Below are positions 22,111 through 56,436 of a stretch of 64,000 nt of DNA, in pieces (within the stretch, counting starts at the first letter, position 1; each line of letters starts with the position of its first letter). Below the pieces are notes generated by a model. The model was given only the letters and a program-made list of their open reading frames with translations. It did no database searches and was not told the DNA's origin. The DNA lies in assembly GCA_013076295.1 (NCBI GenBank), contig RQOL01000466.1, forward strand, positions 3,763,080 to 3,827,079, read 5' to 3'. This stretch comes from Sanderia malayensis (taxonomy: Eukaryota > Cnidaria > Scyphozoa > Semaeostomeae > Pelagiidae). A program made the position numbers and the translations under genes.

Positions 22111-24942
22111 AGGTTTTTAGAAGGTTTCATAGCTTTTTGGTTTCTTATTTGCACAAAGATTTTCATTTGTTTGACGTGAATTTTTTATTTGCGAATATTT
22201 ACTTCCATTTAGTTCTTTTCAAAAAGGGGCCAAAATTTAGTGGTGCATGCTCTTGTATTGTGTTGTTCGGCAGTCGTCTGATCAGATAATGATGATACGG
22301 CCTGGGGGGTGCAGTAAATGCAATGACGCTATGGCCTACGGGGGGCAATGCTTAATACTCTCGGAAAGTTAATTGTTTAGGAACGTTTGGCTTTTATGCT
22401 AACAGGTTGCATTTTCTGATTTCAAAAGCTGTATTTCATGGTCTTGTTGATTGTAACTTGTGTCTCATAGCCATTCTTTGTTATGCATTGTCTCGAACAA
22501 ATGAACTTGGATATAGATTGTGATAAGATCCGTGATTGAGTTGCATTATAGACAAAATATTCCTCTGACCAGCTGGAATGGAGTCTGCAACAGAAAGACC
22601 TGTCAGAAGGGTCCCAGGGAATCAGCCATCAGTCTCATGAAGACCCTATGGTACAAGATACTCCAGCAACACTCCACCAGGGCCCGGTTTGGCAAGGGCA
22701 GCTGAGGTGGGCGTATTCTTACTATGTAACTTCCTCCCACCTTTTACGAAACAGAGCGTCCGGGACAAACCAGCAGCCGTAGGGTCAGGGTTCCCTACGA
22801 CTATTTTCCATGGAAAATATAAGGGCCGTCACAGGCCCCTATATCTTCCATGGCCCCTACCCCCCAGTTAAACCTCCCCTACTACCCCACCCCATTCCCC
22901 TCTAAACCTATCTATTTTGCTAACTACGTCATTACATTATATTATTATTCACAAAATTATCCTAAAATTAAATTGCAGAATCCTTACAAAATCCTATATA
23001 TATTTAACAAGTTGATTATTGTACTCTTTATTCTTGTTAAATTAGACTATGCCTAACCCCAAGACAAAAAAAAACACAATGCCTAAATTTTAATAGGAAT
23101 AAATTTAACAAGAGTGGAAAAAGTAAATGTAATAATCAATTGTTCAATTGATTATAAAGATAAGATTTGATATACGACATCTATAGAAGATAAGATGAGA
23201 TAAACTTTCGCAGAAATATCTTCATTCTTCGAAGCCTTCGAATCTACAATGCAAGAAACAAAACTATTTGATTTGCAGGCCTAAATATAGTTTGAAGGCA
23301 AGACATTTTAGCGAAAAGACAACTCTAATAATAATAATAAAAAAACAAAAACGTTCGTAATGGCGAAAGGAAGTACGATTAAAGAATTATATCAAGTTGA
23401 CTACCTTGGATTCCATCTGAAATCTTTCAATCATGGCTGCCTTCTTCATCCTCCTCGTCCTTCACTTTGCTTCTTCATTATTTTCCATCCGTTTTTCGCG
23501 GCTTACTTGAACAATCTGAAACAGCTGCACTGCAAAAAAAAGAATAATCAAAGAACCACAAGTAAATTATTTTAAATAATAACTGATAAATGATGCAAAC
23601 AAATCAGCGAAACATTTTGGTAAAATATTGTGCAGGGTTTTGAAATCCTTATCATCCCGAACGAAATGCCTCGAAGGAAGTCAATATCTTTAGGACATCA
23701 CGAGAATCTTGCTTATATCTTATTAATTTTTCATTTAATTGCTTATACAAAGAAAAATACTTCATGCTGTAACCCAAAGGGAACATTAAAAGTGCAACTT
23801 TGGTTGAACAAAAAATAAAAAGGTTACAATTGCCCGATTTATGGGCCTAAGTATGGCCTAAATGAGCCTCAAGAAAGAAATTTGGAAATCTTTCTAATCT
23901 TTTAGTCGAAATATAGCCCATAAATCCTGAATTTCTCATAGAAACATAGCAAAAACCTTAGTAATACCGAAAGTAAGTAAGATTAAAGTAAGATATTAAG
24001 TCGATTACCTTGCATTCCACCTGAAATCTTTCATTTTTGGCTGCCGTCTTTCTTCTTCTTCGACTTCAGTTCGTTTGTCATATCTTCTTGTTTGTCTTCT
24101 CCCGGACGATCGTTTGAAAATTTGAATAATCGCAGCTCAGTCAGCAGCTCAGCTCTCCTCCGCATCATCCTCTTACTTTCCTTCATTGTGAAATAGATTA
24201 CTGCGCGCGCAAAAACACGTGATGTAATTTCTACACCATTTGCATGAACAGGGCATCCAAATACATAACAAAACTATCACTGTTGGGTCTGTTAAATCGC
24301 GATACAAGGAAAGGATGCATTAATCTATTTAATGCCACCGTGTATTGTATCATTATGCATTTAATGCCGGAGGGTATAATTTTATCTTTGGATCATGGTA
24401 TTTTAATTAACATTGTTGGTTTGAGGTTTTTTTCAATTCCCAGAGTATGATAAATAGAGGAACGATAATGGAGATTGAAAAAGCAATTTGTCAAAAGTCA
24501 AACCGAAATTCTAAAACTCTTATCACTGATTGAATTAAGCAGTGGATAACATATTTTGATATATTTATTAATTGAGTATTTAAAATACAGTTTTGCAGAT
24601 ATATTTGCCACATTAATACTAAAAAATATCGTTACCACATCACCCCTGAAAGGCTTATTTCATTGATTTATAAACAATACAAAGCGGTCTATTTCTAGGG
24701 GGTAACATACGTCCTTAATCTTGCACAGTGTGAAAATAAACAGAATTATCATCGTGTGATAAACACCCGTGTCTGGTCCACATCTATACCATCATTCTCA
24801 ATGGCATGGTTAAAAATTCCGGGTGTCATAGCATGTAGAAGTGCACTTACTTAGTGAACCAATTATATTAGTGTGCCTATATCATAAGGCGTCCAATACT
24901 CTTACTTGCTTCTTGATCTAGTCGATGATCTAGCTTCTTGAT
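22111..24942. other. Gene-poor interval between the fold-back element and the 3' end of HECW
   Basis: I find no supported gene. Two diverged direct copies of about 100 nt occur at about 23360-23460 and 23965-24065. They share GATTAAAG, GATTACCTTG/GACTACCTTG, TTCCA-CTGAAATCTTTCA and TGGCTGCC. A small palindrome around CTTCCATGG lies near 22805-22855. A 20-bp direct duplication (24908-24927 and 24933-24952) overlaps the HECW stop codon. Most of the interval is AT-rich. Confidence 0.4.
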
Positions 24943-46982
<22,040 letters not shown>

Positions 46983-47998
46983 GTCTTCATGTCAGTGTAA
47001 CAACAATAACAGTGGACAAGTGGATATTTCTCCACCCAACAACTTCTTGTCTGACTTATGAAGGAAAATTCACGCAATTTGTTATCTGCTGGGCGTTAGA
47101 CATCACGTACGGAAAATGACAAAGGACAGAAAGCGCCACCAATCAATGTGATTGCGTTATTTCACGATGAAACAGACTATTTCGGCTTGTTATTTTAACA
47201 TACACGCGCCGCCAATTTAATTTATCCCTTTTTGACTTGTTTTTAATTGATGCTTAGTACACTTTGGTGCATTAAAAACTGCGACGAATATTACATAGCA
47301 CCAAGAGTTTCTATAAAAAATTTAGGCTTATTCATTGGCACTCAGCTTGTGTATATTGACAAATTTGGACAGGGAAGCAAGGTGACTAACGCTGCGACCT
47401 CAGGTTTCAGGTTTCAGGTGGTTTTGAAGCTGTTGCCTTTGTATCGGCAGCCTCGTTTTGTTAGTTATTGTGTCATTGTTAGTGTTTTTTTTTTTTTTTT
47501 TTGATCTTACTATTTTTTGTCCATTTTTTCAATTGTGGATTTTCTCTTTTTCCACATGTTCAAAAGCATTTCTTTCTTTTCTTCCATATTTTTGTTTGCG
47601 ACCTGTCAACATTTGCCTTGACCTCCTGAACATTCCATTACATTAAAAGCGGAGCAAGGAAGGAACAAATCTGCCAGGGGGTAAAAGTATAATTTATTCC
47701 GGCTCGCTGAGAAACAAAAAGATTTATTCATGAGTAATATAGCGGGGGATTAGAAACTCTCAGAATGTGTGTAACATAACTTGCAAATTTGAAGAGTGCA
47801 TCATTTTCAATCACTATTTCAATCACTATTTAATGTATGTCTTCTTGGATATATGTATCTCAACAATAAGCATAAAAATTGTAATATTCAAATGTAACCA
47901 TATATCCATATGTAACTAAATTTAAATGAAATCAGCCCACATGCAGCACAATAATTCATATTCAGTCATTGTAAATAAATAATTTATTATGAAGCACA
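46983..47998. other. Intergenic spacer between carbonic anhydrase and HECW
   Basis: About 1.0 kb containing the HECW promoter and 5' UTR and the carbonic anhydrase 3' end. On the minus strand an AATAAA lies close to the carbonic anhydrase stop (TTTATT at about 47981-47986 on plus). A run of about 20 T occurs at 47483-47503. No gene seen. Confidence 0.4.
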
Positions 47999-48952
47999 CT
48001 AATTGTCAAAAGTGGATTTTATGACTCTAGCAGCAACTGGGTAGGTGTCTCGACAATTTGTTGTAGTTTCAGGCATTGGTGTGTTATTTTTCTCGTGTTT
48101 TGTAGCTTCATCTGTTGTCACAGGCCTCAAACTTCTAAATGCAAGCATCTGAGCTGGCGAAACATCAATGGCATCTTTGAAAACGACCCAAGTGACACAT
48201 TCTGAATAGGGAGGAGTTGTCAGCGATCCTGGATACGTCCAATAGGACATCCTATCTTCAGGCAGAAGTCCATAGGGACAGAATGGTTCTTTCATCGCTA
48301 CACTCGCGCACTTGTATTTGAGGTCACCAAAATGCCGTGTCAACATTTCCAGCTCTTTATTGTCGCTGTGCTGGTCTGCAGATTTCAGAAACACGCCAAG
48401 AACACATAGGCCATCTGGATAACTCAAGGCTTCCTCCACGGATTTGTACTTCTGTTTGTTGAGGTGTACAAGGTGGAGTTCTGCGGAATATGCAGCATCA
48501 TTGACTGTATGTTCCGACCAGTCCACGTTGTCTTTCACCCAGTGGAAATGAAAGCCAACAAGACTGTACGGGTTGGCCAATGGGCCTCCACTGATCATGT
48601 ATTCTTTTCCATGAACTGGTTCGGCATTAAGAGTAAACCCAGTGTTTGTTAGAGTGAAACTCGAAGCCTCTTCGCTGTAGGAAAGTGGATTATTCGACAA
48701 CTTGTCATCTTTAACTGCATCTCCAGGGATTATATTAATCGGAGATTGAAAATTGCCAGTTATTGTTGGTATGGTAGGGCTTGGCTTTGTGCAACACTGC
48801 CTGGACATCTTTGTGATATAAATGCTTCTTCTTTGAGGCAAACCAGATCTGCATATGGAAAGGCCAAAGCTTTTCCTTAACAGGTCACCAGCTGGAACTT
48901 TGGTTATCGCGGTGTGAACTTGTTTCACCGCTTGTCTCCAAGGAATCCCCAT
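47999..48952 (-). CDS. Alpha-carbonic anhydrase, intronless, possible mitochondrial presequence
   Basis: Zinc enzyme interconverting CO2 and bicarbonate. A single uninterrupted ORF of 317 aa starts at ATG 48952. The catalytic core is intact: zinc ligands His135 and His137 in FHFHW and His160 in AELHLVHLN, SEHTV for the Glu-His pair, and SLTTPPYSECVTW for the Thr gate. NFQSPINI and the C-terminal FRSLRP also match the family. The residue aligned with the CA II proton shuttle His64 appears to be Phe106 (NTGFTL), so turnover may be slower or use another shuttle. About 50 extra N-terminal residues are Arg/Lys/Ser-rich with almost no acidic residues (MGIPWRQAVKQVHTAITK onward), suggesting mitochondrial import, although a shorter start at a later Met (such as KMSRQCC) is possible. 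No introns, unlike its neighbours. Confidence 0.93.
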   Translation of the reverse strand: MGIPWRQAVKQVHTAITKVPAGDLLRKSFGLSICRSGLPQRRSIYITKMSRQCCTKPSPTIPTITGNFQSPINIIPGDAVKDDKLSNNPLSYSEEASSFTLTNTGFTLNAEPVHGKEYMISGGPLANPYSLVGFHFHWVKDNVDWSEHTVNDAAYSAELHLVHLNKQKYKSVEEALSYPDGLCVLGVFLKSADQHSDNKELEMLTRHFGDLKYKCASVAMKEPFCPYGLLPEDRMSYWTYPGSLTTPPYSECVTWVVFKDAIDVSPAQMLAFRSLRPVTTDEATKHEKNNTPMPETTTNCRDTYPVAARVIKSTFDN

Positions 48953-49562
48953 GTCAATTATCTATTACCAACCTCTTCCACAAATTTCAGATATGAGGAG
49001 TACGAAATGAAAGGTTAATCTCTTGTACAAGTACAATAGACTCCAAAAACTGTCTATTTGCTCTCACTTTGATTGGTTGGCTAGGCCTACGAGACGAGAC
49101 AGGACAGCTTCCCTGAGTCAAATGACGTGTTCCATTTCCTTTCCACGATGGACTGAAAAATCCCAAAGAAATACAATAGGCTATTGTCTAAAATAACAAT
49201 AGATGATAGCCATTCGGCCTTATGATTGGCTACTCTGTGGCATGCTTTGTTTTGTTAACAATAGAAGCGCGGGTACAACAAGCTCTGAACGAAGGGCAGA
49301 TACGAGATATGGAAAAAGATCAGCTAACTTGCTCAAGAAAAACTAAATAATTTGACGTGTTTTATGTATTATACTATTCAAATATTTATATAATAACACA
49401 TAAAAACGTCAGGAGTTAAAAAATTCCATATCTTCATTTCCAAAGACTTAAATAACTTGTCTGACAACAATGACAAAAGTTTAAAAATAACACTAAGCAA
49501 ATTTTAAATATTATGAAAGCATTACAAGCAATAAAATATGAAACTTGCACATGTTTGCTGAT
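48953..49562. other. Intergenic spacer
   Basis: About 0.6 kb between the M6P-receptor-like stop codon and the carbonic anhydrase start. It contains the carbonic anhydrase promoter region and the receptor gene 3' UTR. I see no gene. A short ACAATAG/CTATTG inverted pair occurs near 49169-49193. Confidence 0.35.
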
Positions 49563-51622
49563 TTAAATTTGTTGATATTCACTTTGCTTTCTGCCACATA
49601 TGGAGCAAGAAAACAAACATCCATCCTGAAAAAGATACATCAATATGTCAACAAATATTGTCCACTTGTAATGCATTCCTAAGCCAGTGCATTGATAGTC
49701 TAATTCAAACAGCCCAGGGAAGCATGAAAATGTTCAATTACAAAAGGTTCAAATTAAGGTTTTTTCTACAACAATCAGCAACCTTTTGAGAATGTTATTC
49801 AAATTATTGAGCTCAAATTATAGAGTTTGAATCTTGCAAATTTGACTGCACATGTTAAATCTGTCAATTAATCACTAGTACAGTTATTAGAGTAAAAAAT
49901 TATTATGTAATGTATAAAGAATATTTACTTTGACTAACGAAGGTAGATCTTTCCAAAATTCTACATTGGGCATTAGTTCCCAGCCTTGCCTTTGCCTGTT
50001 CTTGTTGAACACAATTCCAAAACTCAGATAAAGAACCAATACAACAAGGAGCCTGAAAATGTTAAATGCAATCATTATAAACATGAATCCAAACATCTCC
50101 TTGCTAGAAACAACACTAAATGAATGAAGAGATGAATTTGCACTTAGTTCCTTGCTTGAGACACTGGATTTCTAATTTCACTATCTGTAGACATCTGCAG
50201 ACAAAGTTTCGATACTTACAGAATACAGAGGATTGTTCCAGTACTCAGCTTCTTTTTTTTCTTTGTTGATGTCTTGATGAAGCAAGCATATTTTGACTTC
50301 AGTGTCGAATACTGCAAAAAATTATTCACGAGTAATAGCGGGGGAGTATTCATGAGTAATGTCCAGCTTCCATGACAACAATCACTGTACAAGTCACAAA
50401 AAACCTTGTGCAAACCTCCCAGGTTCAGGTTTCAAATCACTGAATAATATGAAGAGTATGTGTACAAGTATATTTGGATATGCACATAATGCAAGGCTAA
50501 GCATTATAAAAAATGGCATTGCACAACTAGAAGTGGTGGGAAAGATAAAACACATTGCACAAAATCACGTCAATTGGGACGCTATTATGAAGCAGGCCAT
50601 GTCCAATGACGTAGACCAAAAATTATGATGATAATGACTTAAAATGCATTTAATACACTTTTGATTGATGTGTACAGGAAGTATGCAAGTATAATAGTAT
50701 TAATTACATAATTTCTTGGTTTCTTCTCTGTAAACTTCTCTAGTTGAGGTGTTTCTGTATTCTTATCACAGTCAAGCTCAATGTATGAAGTCCTGGATGA
50801 GATTAGAGAAAAATAAAAATCAATAAATAAAAAACAATAAATAGAATTAATCTTCGAGAACCCTGAAAATTTTATTTTCCTTACCCCAATGCATTCTACA
50901 TCCAATAAAAATAAAAATAATAAGAATATAAATAAAAAGAATATAAATAATACCTCTTTTGAGTGCTGCTTGGAGATGATGAATACACAAATGTAACTTG
51001 CTTGGTTGATGGATTATACTGAGTGCTAAGGAATGAGCCAGCATCAAAATATTCTGTTAAAAGGGTTAATGGTATCACCTGACAGACCTTAAAATGAAAA
51101 ATAAATACAATTTTGTCATTTCTGGTGTGAAAACAAGACAGTGTAATCTTGACCAATATTTAATGAAAGCAAACACATTTTAAATAAAAATTCCATAAGT
51201 TAATAAATTAAGACATACAAAAACATCTTTACAATCCCCCAATGTAAAAGACTTGCATGGGTTGTAGCTGTACGTATATTTATGAGCTATATTAGCATCA
51301 GGAATGCCACTGAATCTAGAACATGATTAAAAATTGTTGTCAAGTGAAAGAGGTTATACAGGTTCACTTGTTCCTATAAAATTTTGAAAAAATCGAGCAT
51401 AGCAGAGAATTAAATCATCAAAAAACATGGCCTGTACCTTGGAACATTCCCATTCAGCGGGGTCAGATCGATATATCCACTGCCATCAGACATTTCACAG
51501 CCGCATGTTCCTTTCGGATGGCAATGGGCGACTCCATTGACAAAAACTGATGATTGAATTAAGATTATTAGCAGCAACAAGCCAGCAGATGTAACATCAA
51601 CACGTTTGATTCTCTCTCTCAT
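49563..51622 (-). CDS. Cation-dependent mannose-6-phosphate-receptor-like / MRH-domain type I membrane protein
   Basis: Seven exons (51622-51438, 51315-51219, 51087-50954, 50792-50708, 50311-50220, 50052-49929, 49625-49563) join in frame to 259 aa. Residues 1-30 are a signal peptide (LLLLIILIQSSVFVNG). The lumenal part is Cys-containing (HCHPKGTCGCEMSDGSGYID, YSYNPCKSFTLGDC, IELDCDKN), compatible with a divergent mannose-6-phosphate receptor homology fold. A Lys-rich stretch precedes the transmembrane helix (TGTILCILLLVVLVLYLSFG). The tail GWELMPNVEFWKDLPSLVKD is the strongest signature, matching the WELIPN..FW..LP.LVKDG tail of invertebrate CD-MPR/Atg27-like proteins that carries trafficking signals. 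Likely role: Golgi-endosome cargo transport. Whether the sugar-binding residues are conserved I cannot decide. Confidence 0.82.
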
Positions 51623-51866
51623 CTCTACCTTCTGTTACCTCGGAGAATCTACAAAACTTTCAGCTATTACTTCTTGGGTATATACCAGCCTGTGTGCAAA
51701 AGAAAAATTCAGAAAAAATCATTACAACATGCATTCTTCGCATGCAGTTTACAATGGCATGGAACGGCAGCAGCCATTTAAAAAATACTACGCATGCGCA
51801 ATGTTTGATAACAACAATCAGAAAATCTTTACATGAGGAACTATTTCCAGTCGTTCAGTCTCCAAG
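51623..51866. other. 5' flank of the M6P-receptor-like gene
   Basis: Presumed promoter and 5' UTR of the minus-strand receptor gene. It ends at the 9-bp direct repeat GTCTCCAAG (51858-51866) that borders the adjacent transposon. Confidence 0.35.
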
Positions 51867-52859
51867 ATAGAAATAGGATACAAAATAATCTGGAGTGCTC
51901 GAGTCTAAGCCCAATGCACGACACGAGCCATAAAGTATAACGTCATGCCAGTTACGCTCCTGCGCAGTACCAATAACTAAACGACTGCGCATTCTCACCA
52001 CCTTTCTCCTCCGCATAGCGTAACCCTAACCTTAACCCTAACCCTAAGCCCAATGCCTCAGCCATATGGACACCCATACGTCATATATCCTCCTGCGCAG
52101 TACAAACATTTACGTTACTGCGCATTCTTACCACCTTTCTCCTCCGCATAACGTAACCCTAACCCTAAGCCCAATGCCTAAGCCATATGGACACCCATAC
52201 GTCATATATGCTCCTGCGCAGTACCAACATTAACGCTACTGCGCATTCTGACCACCTTTCTCCCCCGCATGACGTAACCCTAACCCCAACCCTAAGCATA
52301 AGCCTAAGGCCAACGCCTCAGCCATTAAAGACACCATTACGTCATATACGCTCCTGCGCAGTACCAATAACTACATCACTGCGCATTCTGACCACCTTTC
52401 TCCCCCGCATGACGTAACCCTAACCCCAACCCTAAGCATAAGCCTAAGGCCAATGCCTCAGCCATTAAAGACACCATTACGTCATATACGCTCCTGCGCA
52501 GTACCAATAACTACATCACTGCGCATTCTGACCACCTTTCTCCTCCACATGACGTAACCCTAACCCTAACCGTAAGTCCAATGCACCAGCCATTAAGTAT
52601 AACGTCATGCCATTACGCTCCTGCGCAGTACCAATAACTACATCACTGCGCATTCTGACCACCTTTCTCCTCCGCATGACGTAACCCTAACCCTAACCGT
52701 AAGTCCAATGCACCAGCCATTAAGTATAACGTCATGCCATTACGCTCCTGCGCAGTACCAATAACTACATCACTGCACATGTTGACCACCTTTCTCCTCC
52801 GCGTAACGTAACCCTGACCCTCCGTTGGACTCTAGATTATCTTATATCCTACCTCTATG
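51867..52859. mobile_element. TIR-bounded non-autonomous transposon with a telomere-like satellite core
   Basis: ATAGAAATAGGATACAAAAT at the left is matched in inverted orientation by the right end; about 25 of 30 terminal positions agree. The 9-mer GTCTCCAAG directly repeats outside both ends (51858-51866 and 52860-52868), a clear target-site duplication of 8-9 bp. The inside consists of about seven tandem units of roughly 120-140 bp. Each unit has TACGCTCCTGCGCAGTACCA, CTGCGCATTCTGACCACC, TTTCTCCTCCGCATGACGTA and a (CCCTAA)n-like run. A duplication of 8-9 bp points to hAT or Mutator-like transposition. No coding capacity. Confidence 0.88.
51930..52820. repeat. Satellite with CCCTAA (telomere-like) blocks and GCGCAGTACC blocks
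   Basis: CCCTAACCC-type runs of one to four hexamers recur near 52024, 52154, 52276, 52417, 52557 and 52684, with a degenerate last one near 52810. Between them lie conserved blocks with GCGCAGTACCA and ACTGCGCATTCT, so the unit is composite. Spacing varies from about 117 to 141 bp. The hexamer matches the metazoan telomere repeat, but the array is interstitial and confined between the transposon ends. Confidence 0.9.
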
Positions 52860-52868
52860 GTCTCCAAG

Positions 52869-54483
52869 CAGATGTGGCTAGAAATGTACAGATTCGGCAG
52901 TGTTGGTCCTAAGTGACAACAAATAAAATTACTAAAAAATATTACACTACCACTCAGAATATAAGTTGTAATTTCTTTATACCTTTGAGATTTAAAGAAA
53001 ATCTCTTGCCTTCAGTTTCAGCGTCCTGTGTTCAGTTGGTGTTCAGTGATTTGGTATTTGGTCACTTACAGGCGTCGCGGTGATGCGCAAATATATTTCC
53101 TGCGCATACCTGAGATATTTTGAGACGAAACTCCGTGATGAAGACAAACTTGTATCTGAATCACACTCAATCATACCCCACTACTTCACATAAGAACTAC
53201 AGTAGGATGTTAGTTGGTGGCTCACATGCTAAAAGTGCCAAACGTTAAAAAAGTAGAACTCACACACCACTATAGCCTACATCAGTCACAGTTCTTCGAA
53301 TACAGAACATAATTGATTCCCGATATAACAAAGCATAATGAGCAGCGAAATATTGTTCTCCAACTTCGTAGGAAAATACTTCGTTAATAGAAAGTAAACT
53401 GCAAAAGTCTAAATCAGTTTAGGAAAGCAGACATTGAGATTCTAGATATTATACATTAAACAGGAAAGCTGGCCATATCGAGATTCAATTGTAAATAAAC
53501 AGTTTAATTGCGGCTGTATTGCTACGTATGTCAATAACAAACGAGTTCAGAAATGCAGTCAATAAAAGTTCATAAGTAAAACCGAGCATAAGGGATGGAA
53601 ATCAACCAGACAAAACCGATTAACTGACGAGACGTCAAGTTCTCCAGAATTAAAATGTTTTCGTCGTTGTCTTCAGTGCAGTTCATCTATTTTCCAGTAT
53701 ATATATGCATGTATTTGTGTATCAGCAACGGTTGAGAAGTAACAGTGAAGTATTCTGGTTTGTCTCTCGAAGGAAGCATTGTCATCGTAACTGTTTCTCG
53801 TGTTGCCAATACAATGTACGTAGCTTTGATCGTGTGGTGAGTGTCTTGAAGTCCATGTCGAAGTGCAAACTCTAATTTTCTTAGCTTAACCAACGTTAGT
53901 TACTACGTGCGTCTTCAAAATACGATACTTTGTGTGCAAAATATTAGTTTATGATTTATAGTTAGAAATTATATCATTAATCTAGATTGTGATTTACTTT
54001 AATTAAATACTGGATATTTTAAATCTTCAAGTTTATTTCAGGCAAATTAACATGTTTTTGCCTAATTATGGGTTAAAATTTCTGCGCAAAAGTAGAGGCC
54101 TTGTGAAAAGATTTTCTTGAATATTTTGAAAAAGATCTCAAAATGGGGGATAGGTAGTTCTCTGTAATCCAGAAGCAAAATTAATTTTATTAGAACGAGT
54201 CTCAATTGTATATATGTGCTAGAAGGGTGAATATATTTCAATCACTATAAAATAACTATTCTTCAAGGTACATGGCACAAGTTAAAACCTCTTGTCATAA
54301 AAGTTCAGTTGTAGATAAATGTTTCAGTAGCATCGGTCAATAAAACTTCCACTGTGCAAATGTCCTAGCAACATCACTCTGAATTCTAATCAATACAAGC
54401 ACAACAAAATGAAAACATACCTTCTTTAATGGATGACAGCAAACAGAACAAACTGCTCCATACAAACAATAAATGCAACATCT
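52869..54483. other. Intergenic spacer
   Basis: About 1.6 kb of AT-rich sequence downstream of RBM45 with no supported gene. A minus-strand ORF at 53687-53893 has no recognisable content and no context. Confidence 0.35.
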
Positions 54484-56436
54484 TCACGTACGTGGACGCT
54501 TCCTAGCTGGGTCTTGAGACTTGGGAGGCTCGGCTGGTAGAACCTTGACCTTAACACCCATTATTTCTTCACCGTTCAGCGAATCCATAGCAGCCTTTGC
54601 TGAGCCCTTTGATGCATACTTGGCATAGCCAAAATTTTTATTCTTCAACATGTAGACATCTATGAGGTCACCAAAACGGCTGAATACATCTTTCAAGCAC
54701 TTATCATTTGGTGCCGTTGGTGTACATACTATGAAGAGTCTTTCAGCTACTTCTTCTCTTGGATCTGCCAATGGCTTCGGAGCAGGCAGAACTGCAGTTG
54801 TCAATACCTTGCCAGGCATGTTAGATAACGGTGCAGATGGTGGGGGTGGGGGTGCAGGGAGGAATTCTGTTGCAACAGGCACTGCAAATGCTTCTTCATC
54901 TGGTGCATATCTCACAATAAGTTTGTACCCTGGTGGATATTCAAATCCATTCAGCTTTTCTTTTGCGTAAACAGATGCTCCGATACTGTTGTAGACAACA
55001 AAAGCAATGCCCTTGGATTCTCCGGTCTGATAATTCTTCTTCAAATCACAAAGTTCCATGCCGGGTATTAAATCAAAGAGCCTTGCAAGTTGCTCTTGGG
55101 TGATCGCTGGCGAAATAGCAACTTGAAGACGGTTGCAAACACCACCAGAAGACCTGGCATCTGGATAGCCGAGAGTCATTGCAAATGCGGGAGGGGCATA
55201 GGCATCTTGTGGCATACTTCCAAAACTGTGATCATGCTGATTTTGATTTGGCACATATTGATACGGGGCTTGTTCTGGGACATTGTCACGTTTTATTCTT
55301 GATGATTTAGGCTCTGCCATCACAGCCTTGAACTTGGTATCACATCTCTCCAATGCGAGAGCTGCGTAGTGTGGCTTCTTGAAATTGACATATCCAAAAC
55401 CCTTGGGCTCTCTGGTCTTTCTATCTTTAACTATCTGGACATAATCAACTTCACCATACTCTTCAAAGATTGTTTTCAGTTCTGGTTCATCCAGTTTTCT
55501 CGGAATTACAATGAACAGTCTTGTCAAAGCTGTTGCGTCATCAAAATCTTCAGTTGACTTACTTGACTTGGGCTTAGCAATGATTGCCTGCAATGAATCC
55601 AAATTAAACACGCTTAGAACTAAAGTCCATTTAAGCAATCAAGCTAAGAAAACACACAAATAGTGTTGCAAAAGATGTATTTACTAACCTTGATTGGTTT
55701 TGAATCATGATCCAGTGATTTGCCATCCATTTCTTCAACAGCAATGGTCGCCTCTGACATTTTTGAGAATTTTATGTATGCAACTCCTCTGTTTTCTTTC
55801 GTATGCTTGTCCTTCACGACCCAGACATCTTCCACAACTCCAAACTTTTCAAACGTTGCCCTTAAGTCATCCGCAGTGTGGCTTTTACTGCACACCACAA
55901 ATACCCTAGCATAAAAATAAGCTCCATAAACCAAATTTGTAAATCATTGCACAAATAAAAGGGTACTTTCCGTGATATTAAGAAACATTCTGTAGAGCTC
56001 CCATCCCAGGTGACAGAGTGAAGGGCGGACCAGCTTAAAATGCGACTGTCGCGCGAAAAATTAAAATTATCACAGTAATAGTTCTTCAGATATTAGAATT
56101 GTTTAGACTATCTACTTTAAAGATAGCGAAAAATTCAGCGATAAAAGCGATCAAATTAGATGTCTTTTAATTTCTCAAATAAAGAATCCAAGCTGTGGCC
56201 ACATGGCGGGTCCCAGGAGGGATTAGAGGCCTAAAATTTCGCTGTGCTGCACTAGTAATGGCCTAAGTACTACTTCGTAAATTTACTTACCTTGAAAATG
56301 GTGGGTCATCGTGGTTTACTTGCGAAGGTCGAGAAAAAACTGAAGAGTCTCTACCATCCCTTGGCTGAGAATTTGGTCCGGGATGGCTTGCGTAACCATG
56401 CTGATCGTAAAAATTTGCAGACATCGGAAAAGCCAT
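54484..56436 (-). CDS. RBM45: RNA-binding protein 45 (four RRMs)
   Basis: Three exons (56436-56291, 55905-55689, 55587-54484) join in frame to 488 aa. RRM1 occupies about residues 49-121 (RNP1-like RGVAYIKF). RRM2 is about 144-214 (RLFIVIPRK, then KGFGYVNF). RRM3 is about 273-349 (RLQVAISPAITQEQL, then KGIAFVVY). RRM4 is about 404-474 (RLFIVCTP, then NFGYAKY). The end is a basic nuclear-localisation-like tail (ARKRPRT). Phrases such as VWVVKDKHTKENRGVAYIKF and FEYPPG are RBM45 hallmarks. The protein is a nuclear/cytoplasmic RNA-binding factor linked in vertebrates to neural development, RNA processing and stress granules. The exon 2 donor is GTTAGT. Length agrees with vertebrate orthologues (about 475 aa). 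Confidence 0.95.

Noticed and set aside
50359..50628. 89-residue plus-strand ORF
   Set aside because: It lies mostly in an intron of the M6P-receptor-like gene on the opposite strand and shows no domain or splice context.
52187..52417. Plus-strand ORF inside the telomere-like satellite
   Set aside because: It consists of repeat units read in frame and is not conserved between units.
51930..52820. A true chromosome end or internal telomere scar
   Set aside because: CCCTAA blocks are separated by unrelated conserved blocks and bounded by TIRs and a target-site duplication, so a transposon cargo explanation is better.
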